From positions 5,208,001 to 5,272,000 of the forward strand of contig NZ_CP064703.1 in assembly GCF_023101085.1 (NCBI RefSeq): 64,000 nucleotides of DNA. Direction: 5' to 3'. A program made the position numbers and the translations under genes. A model generated the notes under the pieces. The model was not told the origin of the DNA, made no database searches, and saw only the letters and a list, made by a program, of their open reading frames with translations. This document shows, one piece after another, positions 8,246 to 16,313 of the stretch. Source of the stretch: Bradyrhizobium sp. 170. Lineage in GTDB: Bacteria > Pseudomonadota > Alphaproteobacteria > Rhizobiales > Xanthobacteraceae. How positions within the stretch are numbered: position 1 is the first letter of the stretch; each line of letters begins with the position of its first letter.

Positions 8246-8677
8246 ATGGCGACAAAAGCTGCCGATATGTTGATTGCACGCCGCGCCGATACCCGTGCGA
8301 GGGCAGATTTTGCAACCTGGAAAATGCTGGCCAAGCTCAACGGCTTCTCCGCCCTGCCCGCCGAGGCGCAGAGCTTTCTGGAAGGCTATAGGCAGTTACT
8401 GGCGAGGATGACCGAGGCGGACGCCTCCGAGGCCACCATCCAGCTCATGTACAAGAGCTATTATGCCGAGATGGGCGGCTCCGGAACGCCCCCCGAAATT
8501 CCCACGCGCGCCAGCGAGCCGGTCGCCGATACCGGCACCGTCACCGCGTTCCGACGGCCGCCCCCGCGGCCCAAGCCCGCCGCATCCGGCCCGGTGGCCA
8601 AACCACGGTTGCCGGTCGCGCTGATCTTTGCCTGCCTCGCCGTGGTCTATGTCGGCATCCGCTATTACTGGCGCTGA
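8246..8677 (+). CDS. Conserved-looking hypothetical protein with C-terminal membrane anchor
   Basis: 143 residues and not recognised. The first 85 residues are helical and charged (WKMLAKLNGF, FLEGYRQLLARM, IQLMYKSYYAEMGG), then a proline-rich linker (RRPPPRPKPAASGP), then one hydrophobic segment (LPVALIFACLAVVYVGI) ending in RYYWR. That suggests a small cytoplasmic helical domain held at the membrane. It follows the M50 protease by 44 bases in the same direction, so it could be a partner or substrate. It is followed by a good terminator. Confidence 0.7.
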   Translation: MATKAADMLIARRADTRARADFATWKMLAKLNGFSALPAEAQSFLEGYRQLLARMTEADASEATIQLMYKSYYAEMGGSGTPPEIPTRASEPVADTGTVTAFRRPPPRPKPAASGPVAKPRLPVALIFACLAVVYVGIRYYWR

Positions 8678-8802
8678 CGCGCGTTTCCTCACATTGCTGA
8701 GCCTCCTTTTCGCGAATTCGCCGCGCAGCGGAATATTCGCGAAAGAGCGTCTGCCCGATGCTCAAGAGGACCTGAGGGTTGCGATCCCGGATGACGTCAC
8801 GA

Positions 8803-8833
8803 AGCCCTCTCCCGTCGCCGGGAGAGGGCTTTT
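8803..8833 (+). terminator. Rho-independent terminator
   Basis: AGCCCTCTCCC, a short GTCGCC loop, then GGGAGAGGGCT followed by TTT: an 11-pair perfect stem. It closes the protease/membrane-protein transcription unit. Confidence 0.8.
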
Positions 8834-9165
8834 GCATGTCCGAACACAAAATATCGAAAACAACCCCATGCACAGTAGAGACGGGCTTGAATTCGCGGCA
8901 CTTTTCGCCGCCGCGTGACCCAGTCACGAACTGCTCAGCCACCGCGGCAGAAACCGATCTCAACCCTGCTCTCGTTCAGGCACCTTGCGGGCCACGCAGT
9001 TGGAGCCGACCGTTGCGGGCGCTGACTGCTATCGGGATACTTCGTCAACTTGGTTTTCGTCCCTAAGAAACCCAACCGGGTCAAGCGCTCGCGTCCGCTC
9101 TCGACCAGGAGGCAGCCGTTGACCGCAGCTTGCGCGATGTGCGCTGAGTCAACGTCATCGTGTTG
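8834..9165. other. Gene-free stretch between convergent units
   Basis: Between the terminator at 8803-8833 and the end of the kinase gene. Only short overlapping open frames without recognisable protein features are present. No repeat or RNA gene was seen. Confidence 0.5.
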
Positions 9166-10491
9166 TCAGCTCGAAAATTCGAGACGCGCTTCCAATCCGC
9201 CGCCGTCGCGATTGGCGAGCGTGAGTGTGCCGCGAAGCGCGCTGACAAGTTGCTGGGCGATGGCAAGGCCAAGCCCGGTGCCGCCGGTTTCGCGATTGCG
9301 CGAAGCTTCCACCCGATAGAACGGCAGGAATACCGACTTCAGATGCTCCTCGGGAATACCGGGTCCGCGGTCCGATACGGTGATCGTGATGCGGTTCGAC
9401 CGTTGCACATCGACGGCGACTGCGACATCTTCGCCGAATTTCAGCCCGTTATCGATCAGGTTGATCATGATGCGGCGCAAGGCCTGCGGGTGCGTGAGAA
9501 TCGTCACCCCGCGTTCTCCGGAAAATCGAAGGGATTCTCCGGCGTCGGAATAGTCGCAGACGATGCTGTCGATAAGCGCATGCAGGTCGGTCTGGCACCG
9601 CTGCTTGGCGATCTCGTCGCGTCCGCGGGCCAGGGCAAGACCCTGCTTGACGAGCGTCTGCATTTCCTGCAGGTCGCCCTGCAGCTTTTCCCTGGCGTCG
9701 CTGTCACCAAGGAAATCAGCGCGCAGCCGCATGCGCGTGATCGGAGTCTGAAGGCGGCGCGAGATTCCCGCCAGAATCTGGATCCGTTCCACAGCCTGCT
9801 CGGCAATGCGCCGCTGCATGGCGTTGAACGCGGTCGCGGCGCGCGCCACTTCCTTCGGACCATCCTCCGGGAGCGGCTCACGCCGCAGATCCGAACCCAG
9901 GCTGTTGGCCGCGCGCTCGAGGCGCGCCAACGGTCGCGTCGCGAGCTTCACGGCAATCCAGGTGAAGAAGGCGAGAAAACAGAGTTGAACCGCGAGCGCC
10001 GCGGGTAGCCAGAGCGACATGACCCTCCTCTGCGCGAGGTATTCCATCGTCAACGGACTGCCGTCCTTGAGGTGAATGAGCATGCCTCGTTTCGATCGCG
10101 TCGGCGGATCGAAGTAGACATAGTTCACGTCGTGGTCGGCCCCAAGCTCGGCCCTGAGGCCCGCCAAAAACAGTTCCCCTCGACGTCTGAGCGGCGCATA
10201 TACCTCGCCGCCGCCTTTGAGAACGTACCGATATGTAGGTCGAGCGAGGCGCTCCAGCCATGCGGGTCTTTCTTCGGGCTTGACCCGGTCGAGGATAGCG
10301 ACCTCCGTCGCGACGGCCCTCATGAAATAGTCATCCGATAACTCGTTGGAGGGGCCGAATACATTGAGGGCGACCAGACCAAAGGACAGCAGATGCGCAG
10401 CCAGCAGACCGGCGAACAGGATGATCGCCAGCCGGCGGAACAGTGAGTCCGGCCAAAGACGCGCCGCCATACGTCGAAGCTGGGCGCTCAT
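9166..10491 (-). CDS. Sensor histidine kinase paralogue HK1, full length but with the phospho-acceptor His replaced by Arg
   Basis: EnvZ-like membrane sensor, 441 residues. Order: first membrane segment (about 19-43), periplasmic domain with FDPP and HLKDGSP, second segment (about 158-182), HAMP, dimerisation helix, ATPase domain. The ATPase domain is intact: N box NLIDNGLKF (344-352), G1 DRGPGIP (374-380), G2 GGTGLGLA (403-410). The H box reads ISRRLQTPITR; the residue that should be His is R245 (codon 9757-9759), and the following Asp is also Arg. It therefore cannot accept phosphate in the normal way. Its ATG overlaps the stop of the preceding paralogue as ATGA, so translation is probably coupled. 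Confidence 0.92.
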   Translation of the reverse strand: MSAQLRRMAARLWPDSLFRRLAIILFAGLLAAHLLSFGLVALNVFGPSNELSDDYFMRAVATEVAILDRVKPEERPAWLERLARPTYRYVLKGGGEVYAPLRRRGELFLAGLRAELGADHDVNYVYFDPPTRSKRGMLIHLKDGSPLTMEYLAQRRVMSLWLPAALAVQLCFLAFFTWIAVKLATRPLARLERAANSLGSDLRREPLPEDGPKEVARAATAFNAMQRRIAEQAVERIQILAGISRRLQTPITRMRLRADFLGDSDAREKLQGDLQEMQTLVKQGLALARGRDEIAKQRCQTDLHALIDSIVCDYSDAGESLRFSGERGVTILTHPQALRRIMINLIDNGLKFGEDVAVAVDVQRSNRITITVSDRGPGIPEEHLKSVFLPFYRVEASRNRETGGTGLGLAIAQQLVSALRGTLTLANRDGGGLEARLEFSS

Positions 10492-11420
10492 GACGGCTCC
10501 CGCGATGCTTCGACGGCGACATGCGTGGTGTCCGACGGGACAATGTCGTACTCTCGCGCCAGGGCAAGCCCCTGCTTGACGAGCGTCTGCATTTCCTGCA
10601 GGTCGCCCTGCAGCTTTTCCCTGGCGTCGCTGTCGCCCAGGAAATCAGCGCGCAGCCGCATCCGCGTGATCGGGGTCTGAAGATCGTGCGAGATCGCCGC
10701 CAGAATCTGGATTCGTTCCGCGACCTGCTCGGCAATGCGTCGCTGCATGGCGTTGAGCGCGGCAGCGGCGCGCGCCACTTCCTTCGGACCATCCTCCGGG
10801 AGCGGCTCGCCGCGCAAATCCGAGCCCAGGCCGTTGGCCGCGCGCTCGAGGCGCGCCAGCGGTTGCGTCGCGAGCTTTACGGCAACCCAGACGAAGAATG
10901 CGATGATACAGAGTTGAACGGCGAGCGCCGCCGGCAACCACGGCGAAATGATTTCCTTCGGCGGAAAGACCGCGATCGTCACGGGGCTACCGTCCTTCAG
11001 GTGCATGCGTATGCCCCGTCGCAGTCGCTGCGGTGGATCAAAGTGGACAAAATTCGCGTCGTGGTCGGGCCCCAGCGCGGCCCGCAAACGCGCGATGTTC
11101 GCTTGCCGTCGTTTGGGTGTCTCCGCTTCTAGCTCTCCCTCGCCGCTGAGAATGTATCGCCAATGGCGTCGAGAGAGGCGGTCGAGCCAGGCGGGTCTTT
11201 CTTCAGGCTTGAGGTAGTCGAGGAAAGCGACCGCTTCCGCGATGTCCACGGCAGCATATTTACTCCCCAGCTCGTCTTCGATAGCGATGCGGTCGAGGGC
11301 AATCAAAACGAAGGCCAGCACATGAGCCGCCACAAGGCCGGAAAACAGGATGATCGCCAGCCGACCGAACAGGGAGTCCGGCCAAAGACGCGCCGCCATG
11401 GGCCGAAAACGAGCGCTCAT
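10488..11420 (-). CDS. Sensor histidine kinase paralogue HK2, keeps the H-box His but lacks the whole ATPase domain
   Basis: 310 residues from the ATG at 11420, which overlaps the regulator's stop as ATGA; the longer open frame upstream is only the regulator's shadow. It aligns without gaps with HK1 over residues 1-289: same membrane segments, FDPP and HLKDGSP periplasmic motifs and HAMP. Here the H box is canonical, ISHDLQTPITR with H245 (codon 10686-10688). After QGLALARE the homology stops; a 20-residue tail with no kinase motif follows and then the stop. N, G1 and G2 boxes are absent, so it cannot bind ATP itself. The end is a clean stop at the coupled start of HK1, not a frameshift. Confidence 0.92.
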   Translation of the reverse strand: MSARFRPMAARLWPDSLFGRLAIILFSGLVAAHVLAFVLIALDRIAIEDELGSKYAAVDIAEAVAFLDYLKPEERPAWLDRLSRRHWRYILSGEGELEAETPKRRQANIARLRAALGPDHDANFVHFDPPQRLRRGIRMHLKDGSPVTIAVFPPKEIISPWLPAALAVQLCIIAFFVWVAVKLATQPLARLERAANGLGSDLRGEPLPEDGPKEVARAAAALNAMQRRIAEQVAERIQILAAISHDLQTPITRMRLRADFLGDSDAREKLQGDLQEMQTLVKQGLALAREYDIVPSDTTHVAVEASREPS

Positions 11421-12157
11421 GTCGGCCCCTGCAATGCCTCGACGGCGGCTGTAAAGACGTAGCCTTCGCTGCGCACCGTCTTGATGTAGGACGGCTCCCG
11501 GGCGTCTTCGCGCAATCGCTGGCGAAGGCGGCTGACAAGAAGGTCTATCGACCGGTCGAACACTTCGGCCTCGCGGCCTTGCGTCAGGTCGAGCAGTTGG
11601 TCGCGATTGAGGACATGTTGGGGGTGATCGAGAAACACGCGCAACAGTCGATACTCGGCGCCGCTCAACGAGACCACGGTCTCGTGGGCGTCGACCAGGC
11701 AACGCCCGGCCGTGTCGAGCTTCCATTCGCCAAACCGAAAGAGCCGGGCTTTCTCCGATGCCGCAAGGTTGCGGGGCAGCATCTCAGCCCTGCGCAACAC
11801 CGAGCGGATTCGTGCGAGCAGCTCGCGCGGGGCAAACGGCTTCGTGAGGTAGTCGTCCGCCCCCATCTCCAGGCCGACGATGCGGTCTGCTTCATCGCCC
11901 CGCGCCGTCAGCATCAGGATCGGAATGTCATAGGGTTGATTCGCGCGCAAGTTGCGGCAGAGCGTAAGGCCGTCGTCCCCCGGCAGCATGAGGTCGAGTA
12001 CGATCAGATCGATCCGGTGGTTGGCGAGAACCTCGCGCATCTGCCGGCCGTTGGCCACCGTCGTGACCCGATAGCCGTTGCCGACAAAGTATCGGTCCAG
12101 CAGTTCGCGCAAACCCAGGTCATCGTCGACGACGAGAATATGGTCCGGCTTCTCCAT
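11417..12157 (-). CDS. OmpR-family response regulator
   Basis: 246 residues. Receiver domain with DDD near residues 11-13, phospho-acceptor D55 (IVLDLMLPG), Thr in LMLTARG and Lys in YLTKPF; then a winged-helix DNA-binding domain (EYRLLRVFLDHPQHVLNRDQL...RSIDLLVSRLRQRL...IKTVRSEGYVF). The start at 12157 (MEKPDHILVVDDD) puts the receiver at the N-terminus; the open frame reaches 12292 without family-like sequence. First gene of a three-gene operon with HK2 and HK1, all joined by ATGA overlaps. Divergent from the six-cysteine protein genes, which are plausible targets. Confidence 0.93.
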   Translation of the reverse strand: MEKPDHILVVDDDLGLRELLDRYFVGNGYRVTTVANGRQMREVLANHRIDLIVLDLMLPGDDGLTLCRNLRANQPYDIPILMLTARGDEADRIVGLEMGADDYLTKPFAPRELLARIRSVLRRAEMLPRNLAASEKARLFRFGEWKLDTAGRCLVDAHETVVSLSGAEYRLLRVFLDHPQHVLNRDQLLDLTQGREAEVFDRSIDLLVSRLRQRLREDAREPSYIKTVRSEGYVFTAAVEALQGPT

Positions 12158-12210
12158 ACACGCCAGAGTATCCAACCGCCGCGGCAAGTGACATCCCATT
12201 TTGTAACGTA

Positions 12211-12279
12211 ATGTATCGTCCTGCCGGCCCGACATAGAAAATTTCAAAACCGGCACAGGCGGAAATTCGCAGGATACAT
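12211..12279. promoter_or_regulatory. Inverted half-sites in the divergent regulator/secreted-protein intergenic region
   Basis: ATGTATCGTCCTGC at 12211-12224 and GCAGGATACAT at 12269-12279 are near inverted copies about 50 bases apart, in the only gap between the response-regulator gene and the first six-cysteine protein gene. Widely spaced inverted half-sites could bind a regulator dimer by looping, but the match is short. Confidence 0.3.
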
Positions 12280-12349
12280 CGGACACTTCCAATCATGCTT
12301 GCGATGTCGGTCGACCCGGACAAGGACATGCTCGCGCTGCCAGGAGAGG

Positions 12350-12441
12350 CCGGGGACGGCGTTTATTTCCGGATTTGGGAGAACGAGTCATGAGAATGTC
12401 ATCAAGCCTTGTCGCGCCCTCAGCTGTCGCGATCCTGTCAA
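12350..12441 (+). repeat. Tandem duplication unit, copy A (leader, RBS and signal-peptide start)
   Basis: From CCGGGGACGGC through TTTATTTCCGGATTTGG, the ribosome-binding sequence and the first codons, this segment is almost identical to 13034-13125, with only scattered single-base differences. It shows that the two downstream genes arose by duplication that included the 5' untranslated region. Confidence 0.8.
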
Positions 12442-12944
12442 CTTCGTTATTGTGCGGCCTAAGCGGCACGGCAGCCTCGCAAACCACGCCAAGCTCCACT
12501 CTTCCCAGCGTCACGGTCACGGCGCCTGAGCAAAGGGCGAGGCCGCCACAGAGGCAGGAGCGGGCGGCAAACACCGGTGCAGGTCTCCGGAGAGGGCTGG
12601 CCACCCGGACGACGGCTCAAACAGCGGGAGCGACGCCGTCGGTTGCGCGGGGGCCTGTCATGGCGAAGCTTGGCCGGCTCGAGAGAGAGGCCAGCAGTTG
12701 CAACGATGGTTGCGAATCAAGCTTCAAACGCGGCAAGGACCCTTGGGTTGGATGCAGCGAATCGGCGGGATACTTCTCAGTTTTCTCAGCAACCTGCAAA
12801 GACACACTCACTCACAGGGACTACGTGCAATGCGTAGAAACCAAAATGTTCCTGGGCTGGGACCGACAACGAGTCTGGTGGTATTGCACCGGCATGCTGG
12901 CTGGGGGGAAATTTCGGGTCACCGCAGAGAATCGAAACAGGTAG
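12390..12944 (+). CDS. Six-cysteine secreted protein, copy A
   Basis: 184 residues; function not recognised. The ATG at 12390 follows a GGGAGAACGAG ribosome-binding sequence. Signal peptide to about residue 30 (MRMSSSLVAPSAVAILS... GTAASQ), then LPSVTVTAPE, a low-complexity Arg/Ala/Thr/Pro linker, and a C-terminal domain with six cysteines spaced C-x3-C-x13-C-x13-C-x11-C-x17-C ending in WWYC. The spacing suggests three disulfides in a small periplasmic or extracellular domain. A near paralogue follows. The pair is divergent from the OmpR-type regulator and may belong to its regulon. Confidence 0.8.
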   Translation: MRMSSSLVAPSAVAILSTSLLCGLSGTAASQTTPSSTLPSVTVTAPEQRARPPQRQERAANTGAGLRRGLATRTTAQTAGATPSVARGPVMAKLGRLEREASSCNDGCESSFKRGKDPWVGCSESAGYFSVFSATCKDTLTHRDYVQCVETKMFLGWDRQRVWWYCTGMLAGGKFRVTAENRNR

Positions 12945-13033
12945 CGCATGCGTATCGAGGCTCAATAGCGGACAGCTGAACCCCGTCTGTCATTTGTCTT
13001 CGGAAATGCTGGTTGGAAGACACGGTGTCCGCA

Positions 13034-13125
13034 CCGGGGACGGCATTTATTTCCGGATTTGGGAGAACGAGTTATGAGAATGTCATCGAGCCTTGTCGCG
13101 CCCTCAGCTGTCGCTGTTCTGTCAA
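13034..13125 (+). repeat. Tandem duplication unit, copy B (leader, RBS and signal-peptide start)
   Basis: Second copy of the segment at 12350-12441, again ending in the signal-peptide codons of a six-cysteine protein gene. The coding parts diverge quickly after the signal peptide. Confidence 0.8.
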
Positions 13126-13646
13126 CCGCATTGCTGAGCGGCACGGCAGCCTCGCAAACCGCAACAGGCCCCACCAACCAGCTTCCCAGCATCACGGTCC
13201 AGGCGCCGAAGCAGGTGGCAAGGCCGGTGGCAAGACCACAGAGGCAGGCGCCGCCGGTGGCAAACACGATTGCAGCTCGCCCGACCTCGCCAGCCCCTCA
13301 AACCCCACCGACAACCGCTCAAAAGCCGGCGCCCGGTTCAGTGATGGCGAGGATTGCCGCGCTTGAGAAGACCTCCAGCAATTGCACCGACGGTTGCCAA
13401 ACAAGCTTCAAATACGGCAATCAACCGTGGAACGGATGCTCCACGTCGTCCGGGGATTTTACTTTATCGACAACGTGCAGAAACGGACGCAACTACAAAA
13501 CCTACCAGGAGTGCAGGGAGACCGGAATGTTTTTGGCCTGGAGACAATATGAGGTCTGGTGGTATTGCAGCAGCCTGCACGCCGCGGGCAAGCTTTCCGG
13601 GGAGAAGCTTCAGGTCGCCGAACTCAAGCGATCAGGACGTCGCTAG
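13074..13646 (+). CDS. Six-cysteine secreted protein, copy B
   Basis: 190 residues, paralogue of the preceding gene. Same signal peptide (MRMSSSLVAPSAVAVLS) and LPSITVQAP motif, a longer Pro/Ala/Thr linker, and a C-terminal domain with C-x3-C-x13-C-x12-C-x11-C-x17-C ending WWYC. Shared residues around the cysteines include DGC, SFK, PW.GC, MFL.W and VWWYC, while the linker has diverged freely, as expected if only the cysteine domain is under selection. No enzyme or adhesion motif was recognised. Confidence 0.8.
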   Translation: MRMSSSLVAPSAVAVLSTALLSGTAASQTATGPTNQLPSITVQAPKQVARPVARPQRQAPPVANTIAARPTSPAPQTPPTTAQKPAPGSVMARIAALEKTSSNCTDGCQTSFKYGNQPWNGCSTSSGDFTLSTTCRNGRNYKTYQECRETGMFLAWRQYEVWWYCSSLHAAGKLSGEKLQVAELKRSGRR

Positions 13647-13655
13647 TCCGTACCG

Positions 13656-13979
13656 GTGCCGATACCGAGCCTCGAAAACTCATATCCGATAGCCAGCCAA
13701 GTCAGCCTGGGAGAGCAGTCGTGCGGAGATGAATCGGGCGTAACGGGACTTGCGCAATGTGGTTGGCTCGTCGAGCTACGCTTGGCGGAACGGGAAGCTG
13801 ATCCCAGATTCTTTGCGGTTGGAACGCGTGAGGTAGGTGACGCGGAAGAGGCTATCCTGCGCTATCCGGGTATCGTTCGGGAAGACAAGAGGACCGCCTT
13901 GCGCCCCCTTTCCGACAAGGAGATCGCGTGTCTCAGACTGAGAACGGATAGCGTGAGGCCGTATATTCTGCACCCTTAG
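13656..13979 (+). CDS. Small open frame, possible hypothetical gene or remnant
   Basis: The frame opens with GTG at 13656 and codes for 107 residues ending in RPYILHP. The second half (DPRFFAVGTREVGDAEEAILRY, then LSDKEIACLRLRTDSVRPY) has protein-like composition; the first 35 residues do not, and no convincing start or ribosome-binding site is visible. It could be a small conserved gene whose real start was lost. It is convergent with, and almost abuts, the AraC-type gene. Confidence 0.4.
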   Translation: MPIPSLENSYPIASQVSLGEQSCGDESGVTGLAQCGWLVELRLAEREADPRFFAVGTREVGDAEEAILRYPGIVREDKRTALRPLSDKEIACLRLRTDSVRPYILHP

Positions 13980-13980
13980 T

Positions 13981-14889
13981 TCACGGCCACGCCGCATACG
14001 ACGGCCCGCTGCGCGCGTGCTCCAGCCTGATCTGCCGGCGATAGTTGCCCGGCGACGCCCCGCGATACTTTCGGAAGAATCGATTGAAATAGGCTGGATC
14101 GCGGAAACCCAGACCGTATCCGATCTGCTCGACAGGCAGGTCGAGCTGCTGCAGCCGCGTGCAGGCTTCGCGAACCAGCCGCTCGTGGATGATCGCGCGC
14201 GGGCCGCAGTTGTTCTCGCGCTGGCAATGGGCGTGCAGCTTGTCGGAGGTAACGCCAAGCGCGTCCGCATAGCGTGCCACCGGCCAGCCGTCGCGATAAT
14301 GCAGCTCGACCATTTGCAGGAAATTGCCGACCAGCGCCGGACCGCCGCGTGCCGCCACCTCGTGACGCTCGTCGTGCGAAGCGCTGAGCCGCCAGAGCTG
14401 CAAGCACAGCAACAGCAAATGCGAGGAGATCAGCGTCGCACCGCCATAGCCCGGCGTGCGCAGCTCCGCCACGATGGCGCGGCATGATTCAGCGATGGTG
14501 TCGAGAGTTGGCGGAAGCACTTCGCCGGCGATCAGCGCAACGCGCTCGGTGGTCCTGCGCAGATGCAGCGCCTCGGCATTGCCGGCGACGATCTTGATCA
14601 GGAAATCATCATCTACCGACAACAGGAAGCCGTGCGCGCCCGGCCCCACTTCCACCGTCGCATCGATGCTCCCCGGCAGCCAAAGCAGCGCCGGCGCTTC
14701 AAGCGCAACGCCGGTCCCGTGCCATGACGCATGACCGCGGTCCGATTGCAGCAACAACAGATGCGCCCGGCGCCCGGACTTCTGACGGATCACCCACGAT
14801 CGCGCCGCCAGCGATGCCGAAAACACCTCCGCACGCACCGCCAGCGCGGTGCCGACCGACAATCCGTTCAGCCCTGGCGATGCCGACAT
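13981..14889 (-). CDS. AraC-family transcriptional regulator
   Basis: 302 residues from the ATG at 14889 (MSASPGLNGLSVG). N-terminal cupin-like sensing region (about 1-170) and C-terminal double helix-turn-helix domain: RYADALGVTSDKLHAHC, then LPVEQIGYGLGFRDPAYFNRFFRKYRGASPGNYRR, the diagnostic second AraC motif. Divergent from the Liv-type transporter and aldehyde dehydrogenase operon, about 170 bases away, so it probably activates that operon in response to the transported compound. Confidence 0.9.
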   Translation of the reverse strand: MSASPGLNGLSVGTALAVRAEVFSASLAARSWVIRQKSGRRAHLLLLQSDRGHASWHGTGVALEAPALLWLPGSIDATVEVGPGAHGFLLSVDDDFLIKIVAGNAEALHLRRTTERVALIAGEVLPPTLDTIAESCRAIVAELRTPGYGGATLISSHLLLLCLQLWRLSASHDERHEVAARGGPALVGNFLQMVELHYRDGWPVARYADALGVTSDKLHAHCQRENNCGPRAIIHERLVREACTRLQQLDLPVEQIGYGLGFRDPAYFNRFFRKYRGASPGNYRRQIRLEHARSGPSYAAWP

Positions 14890-15059
14890 ACCCCGTCTCC
14901 TGAGACAATCCGCCGCCTGTGAACAGGCCGAATTGCCAGAAAAGTACAATCTTTCCCCGGCTTCGTCCAATTCCAAGCATCCCGGGACCTCCCCTAACGT
15001 CAGGGCGATCATGAGCGCCAGTTCAATGGCGCCGGCAGATGCACCCCGGGGAGGACAAC

Positions 15060-16286
15060 ATGACGACATTCCTGACGCGACGCACGGCACTGCTTGTGGC
15101 CGCCACCTGCGCCGCCACGCTCGGCCTGGCCGCCGTCGCGCAAGCTCAAACCTCGATCAAGATCGGCTACGCCATTTCGCGCACCGGCCCGAACACCGGC
15201 GGCGCCGCCGTCACCACGATCCCCAACTACGAATTGTGGGTGAAGGAAGTGAATGCCGCCGGTGGCATCAAGCTCGGCGACAAGCGCGTCCCGATCGAGG
15301 TCGTGCAGTATGACGACCGCTCCAACGCCGAAGAAGCCGTGCGCGCGCTGGAGCGGCTGATCAATCAGGACAAGGTCGATTTCATCCTGCCGCCATGGGG
15401 CACCGGCCTCAATCTGGCGGTTGGCCCGACGCTCAACCGCGAAGGCTATCCGCACCTGGCCGCCACCGCCGTGACCGACCGTGCGCCGGAACTCGCCAAG
15501 CGCTGGCCCAACAGTTTCTGGATGCTCGGCACCAGCGCCGATGCCGCCAAGACGCTGGTCGAACTGCTGTCCAAGCTGCGTGATGAAAAGAAGATCGGCG
15601 ACACGGTTGCGATGGTCAGCATTGCCGACGGCTTCGGCATCGACCTGTCGAGCGCGGCGCGGCCGGCGATCACCAACGCGAAATTCAAGCTGGCCTACGA
15701 CAAGAGCTATCCGATCGGCACCCAGGATCTCGCGCCCATCATCAACGAGGTGAAGGCGCTCAATCCGGATGTCTTCATCGCCTTCAGCTATCCGCCGGAT
15801 ACGCTGGCGCTGACCGAGCAATCGCGCATCGCCGGCTTCAATCCGAAGGTGTTCTACACCGGCGTCGGCACCGCCTTCCCGCTCTATCGCGGGAAGTTCG
15901 GCAAGAACACCGAAGGCGTGATGGGCATCGGCGGCTGGAGCGGCGACAGCCCGGCGATCAAGGACTATCTCGCCCGCCACAAGGCCTCCGCCGCCAACGG
16001 CGCCGAGCCGGACCGCTGGGCGAGCGCAGTCACCTACGCCAGCCTGCAGATGCTGCAGCAGGCGATCGAACGCGTCGGCAAGATCGATCGTGCCGCTGTC
16101 ATCAAGGACCTGCAGACCGGCTCGTTCGATACCGTGATCGGCAAGGTCAAGCTCGAGAACAACATGCCGACCCGCTACTGGTGGGTCGGTCAATGGCAGG
16201 ATGGCGAGTTCTACGGCATCGCTCCGGCTGGCAATGAAGGTGCGCGTAAAGCGATCGTTCCGAAGCCGGCGTGGGTGGCGCCGTAA
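15060..16286 (+). CDS. Branched-chain-type ABC transporter substrate-binding protein (aromatic compound uptake likely)
   Basis: 408 residues. The ATG at 15060 follows GGGGAGG and opens a signal peptide (MTTFLTRRTALLVAATCAA...AQA). The mature protein is a type-I periplasmic binding protein of the LivJ/K family (IKIGYAISRTGPNTGG; YDDRSNAEEAVRALERLI; GYPHLAAT; AIKDYLARHK). It heads an operon with LivH, LivM, LivG and LivF homologues and an aldehyde dehydrogenase. Such receptors in soil Alphaproteobacteria often bind aromatic acids or amides rather than amino acids; the neighbouring dehydrogenase supports an aromatic ligand here, by inference. Confidence 0.9.
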   Translation: MTTFLTRRTALLVAATCAATLGLAAVAQAQTSIKIGYAISRTGPNTGGAAVTTIPNYELWVKEVNAAGGIKLGDKRVPIEVVQYDDRSNAEEAVRALERLINQDKVDFILPPWGTGLNLAVGPTLNREGYPHLAATAVTDRAPELAKRWPNSFWMLGTSADAAKTLVELLSKLRDEKKIGDTVAMVSIADGFGIDLSSAARPAITNAKFKLAYDKSYPIGTQDLAPIINEVKALNPDVFIAFSYPPDTLALTEQSRIAGFNPKVFYTGVGTAFPLYRGKFGKNTEGVMGIGGWSGDSPAIKDYLARHKASAANGAEPDRWASAVTYASLQMLQQAIERVGKIDRAAVIKDLQTGSFDTVIGKVKLENNMPTRYWWVGQWQDGEFYGIAPAGNEGARKAIVPKPAWVAP

Positions 16287-16313
16287 CGTCACACTAACGC
16301 GGCCGGTCTTGTC

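Noticed and set aside
10488..10560. Frameshift as the cause of the truncated kinase HK2
   Set aside because: No ATPase-domain sequence exists in any frame between the end of homology and the coupled start of HK1; the domain is missing, not shifted.
12350..13125. Insertion sequence explaining the duplicated leader
   Set aside because: No transposase, terminal inverted repeats or target-site duplication; simple tandem duplication suffices.
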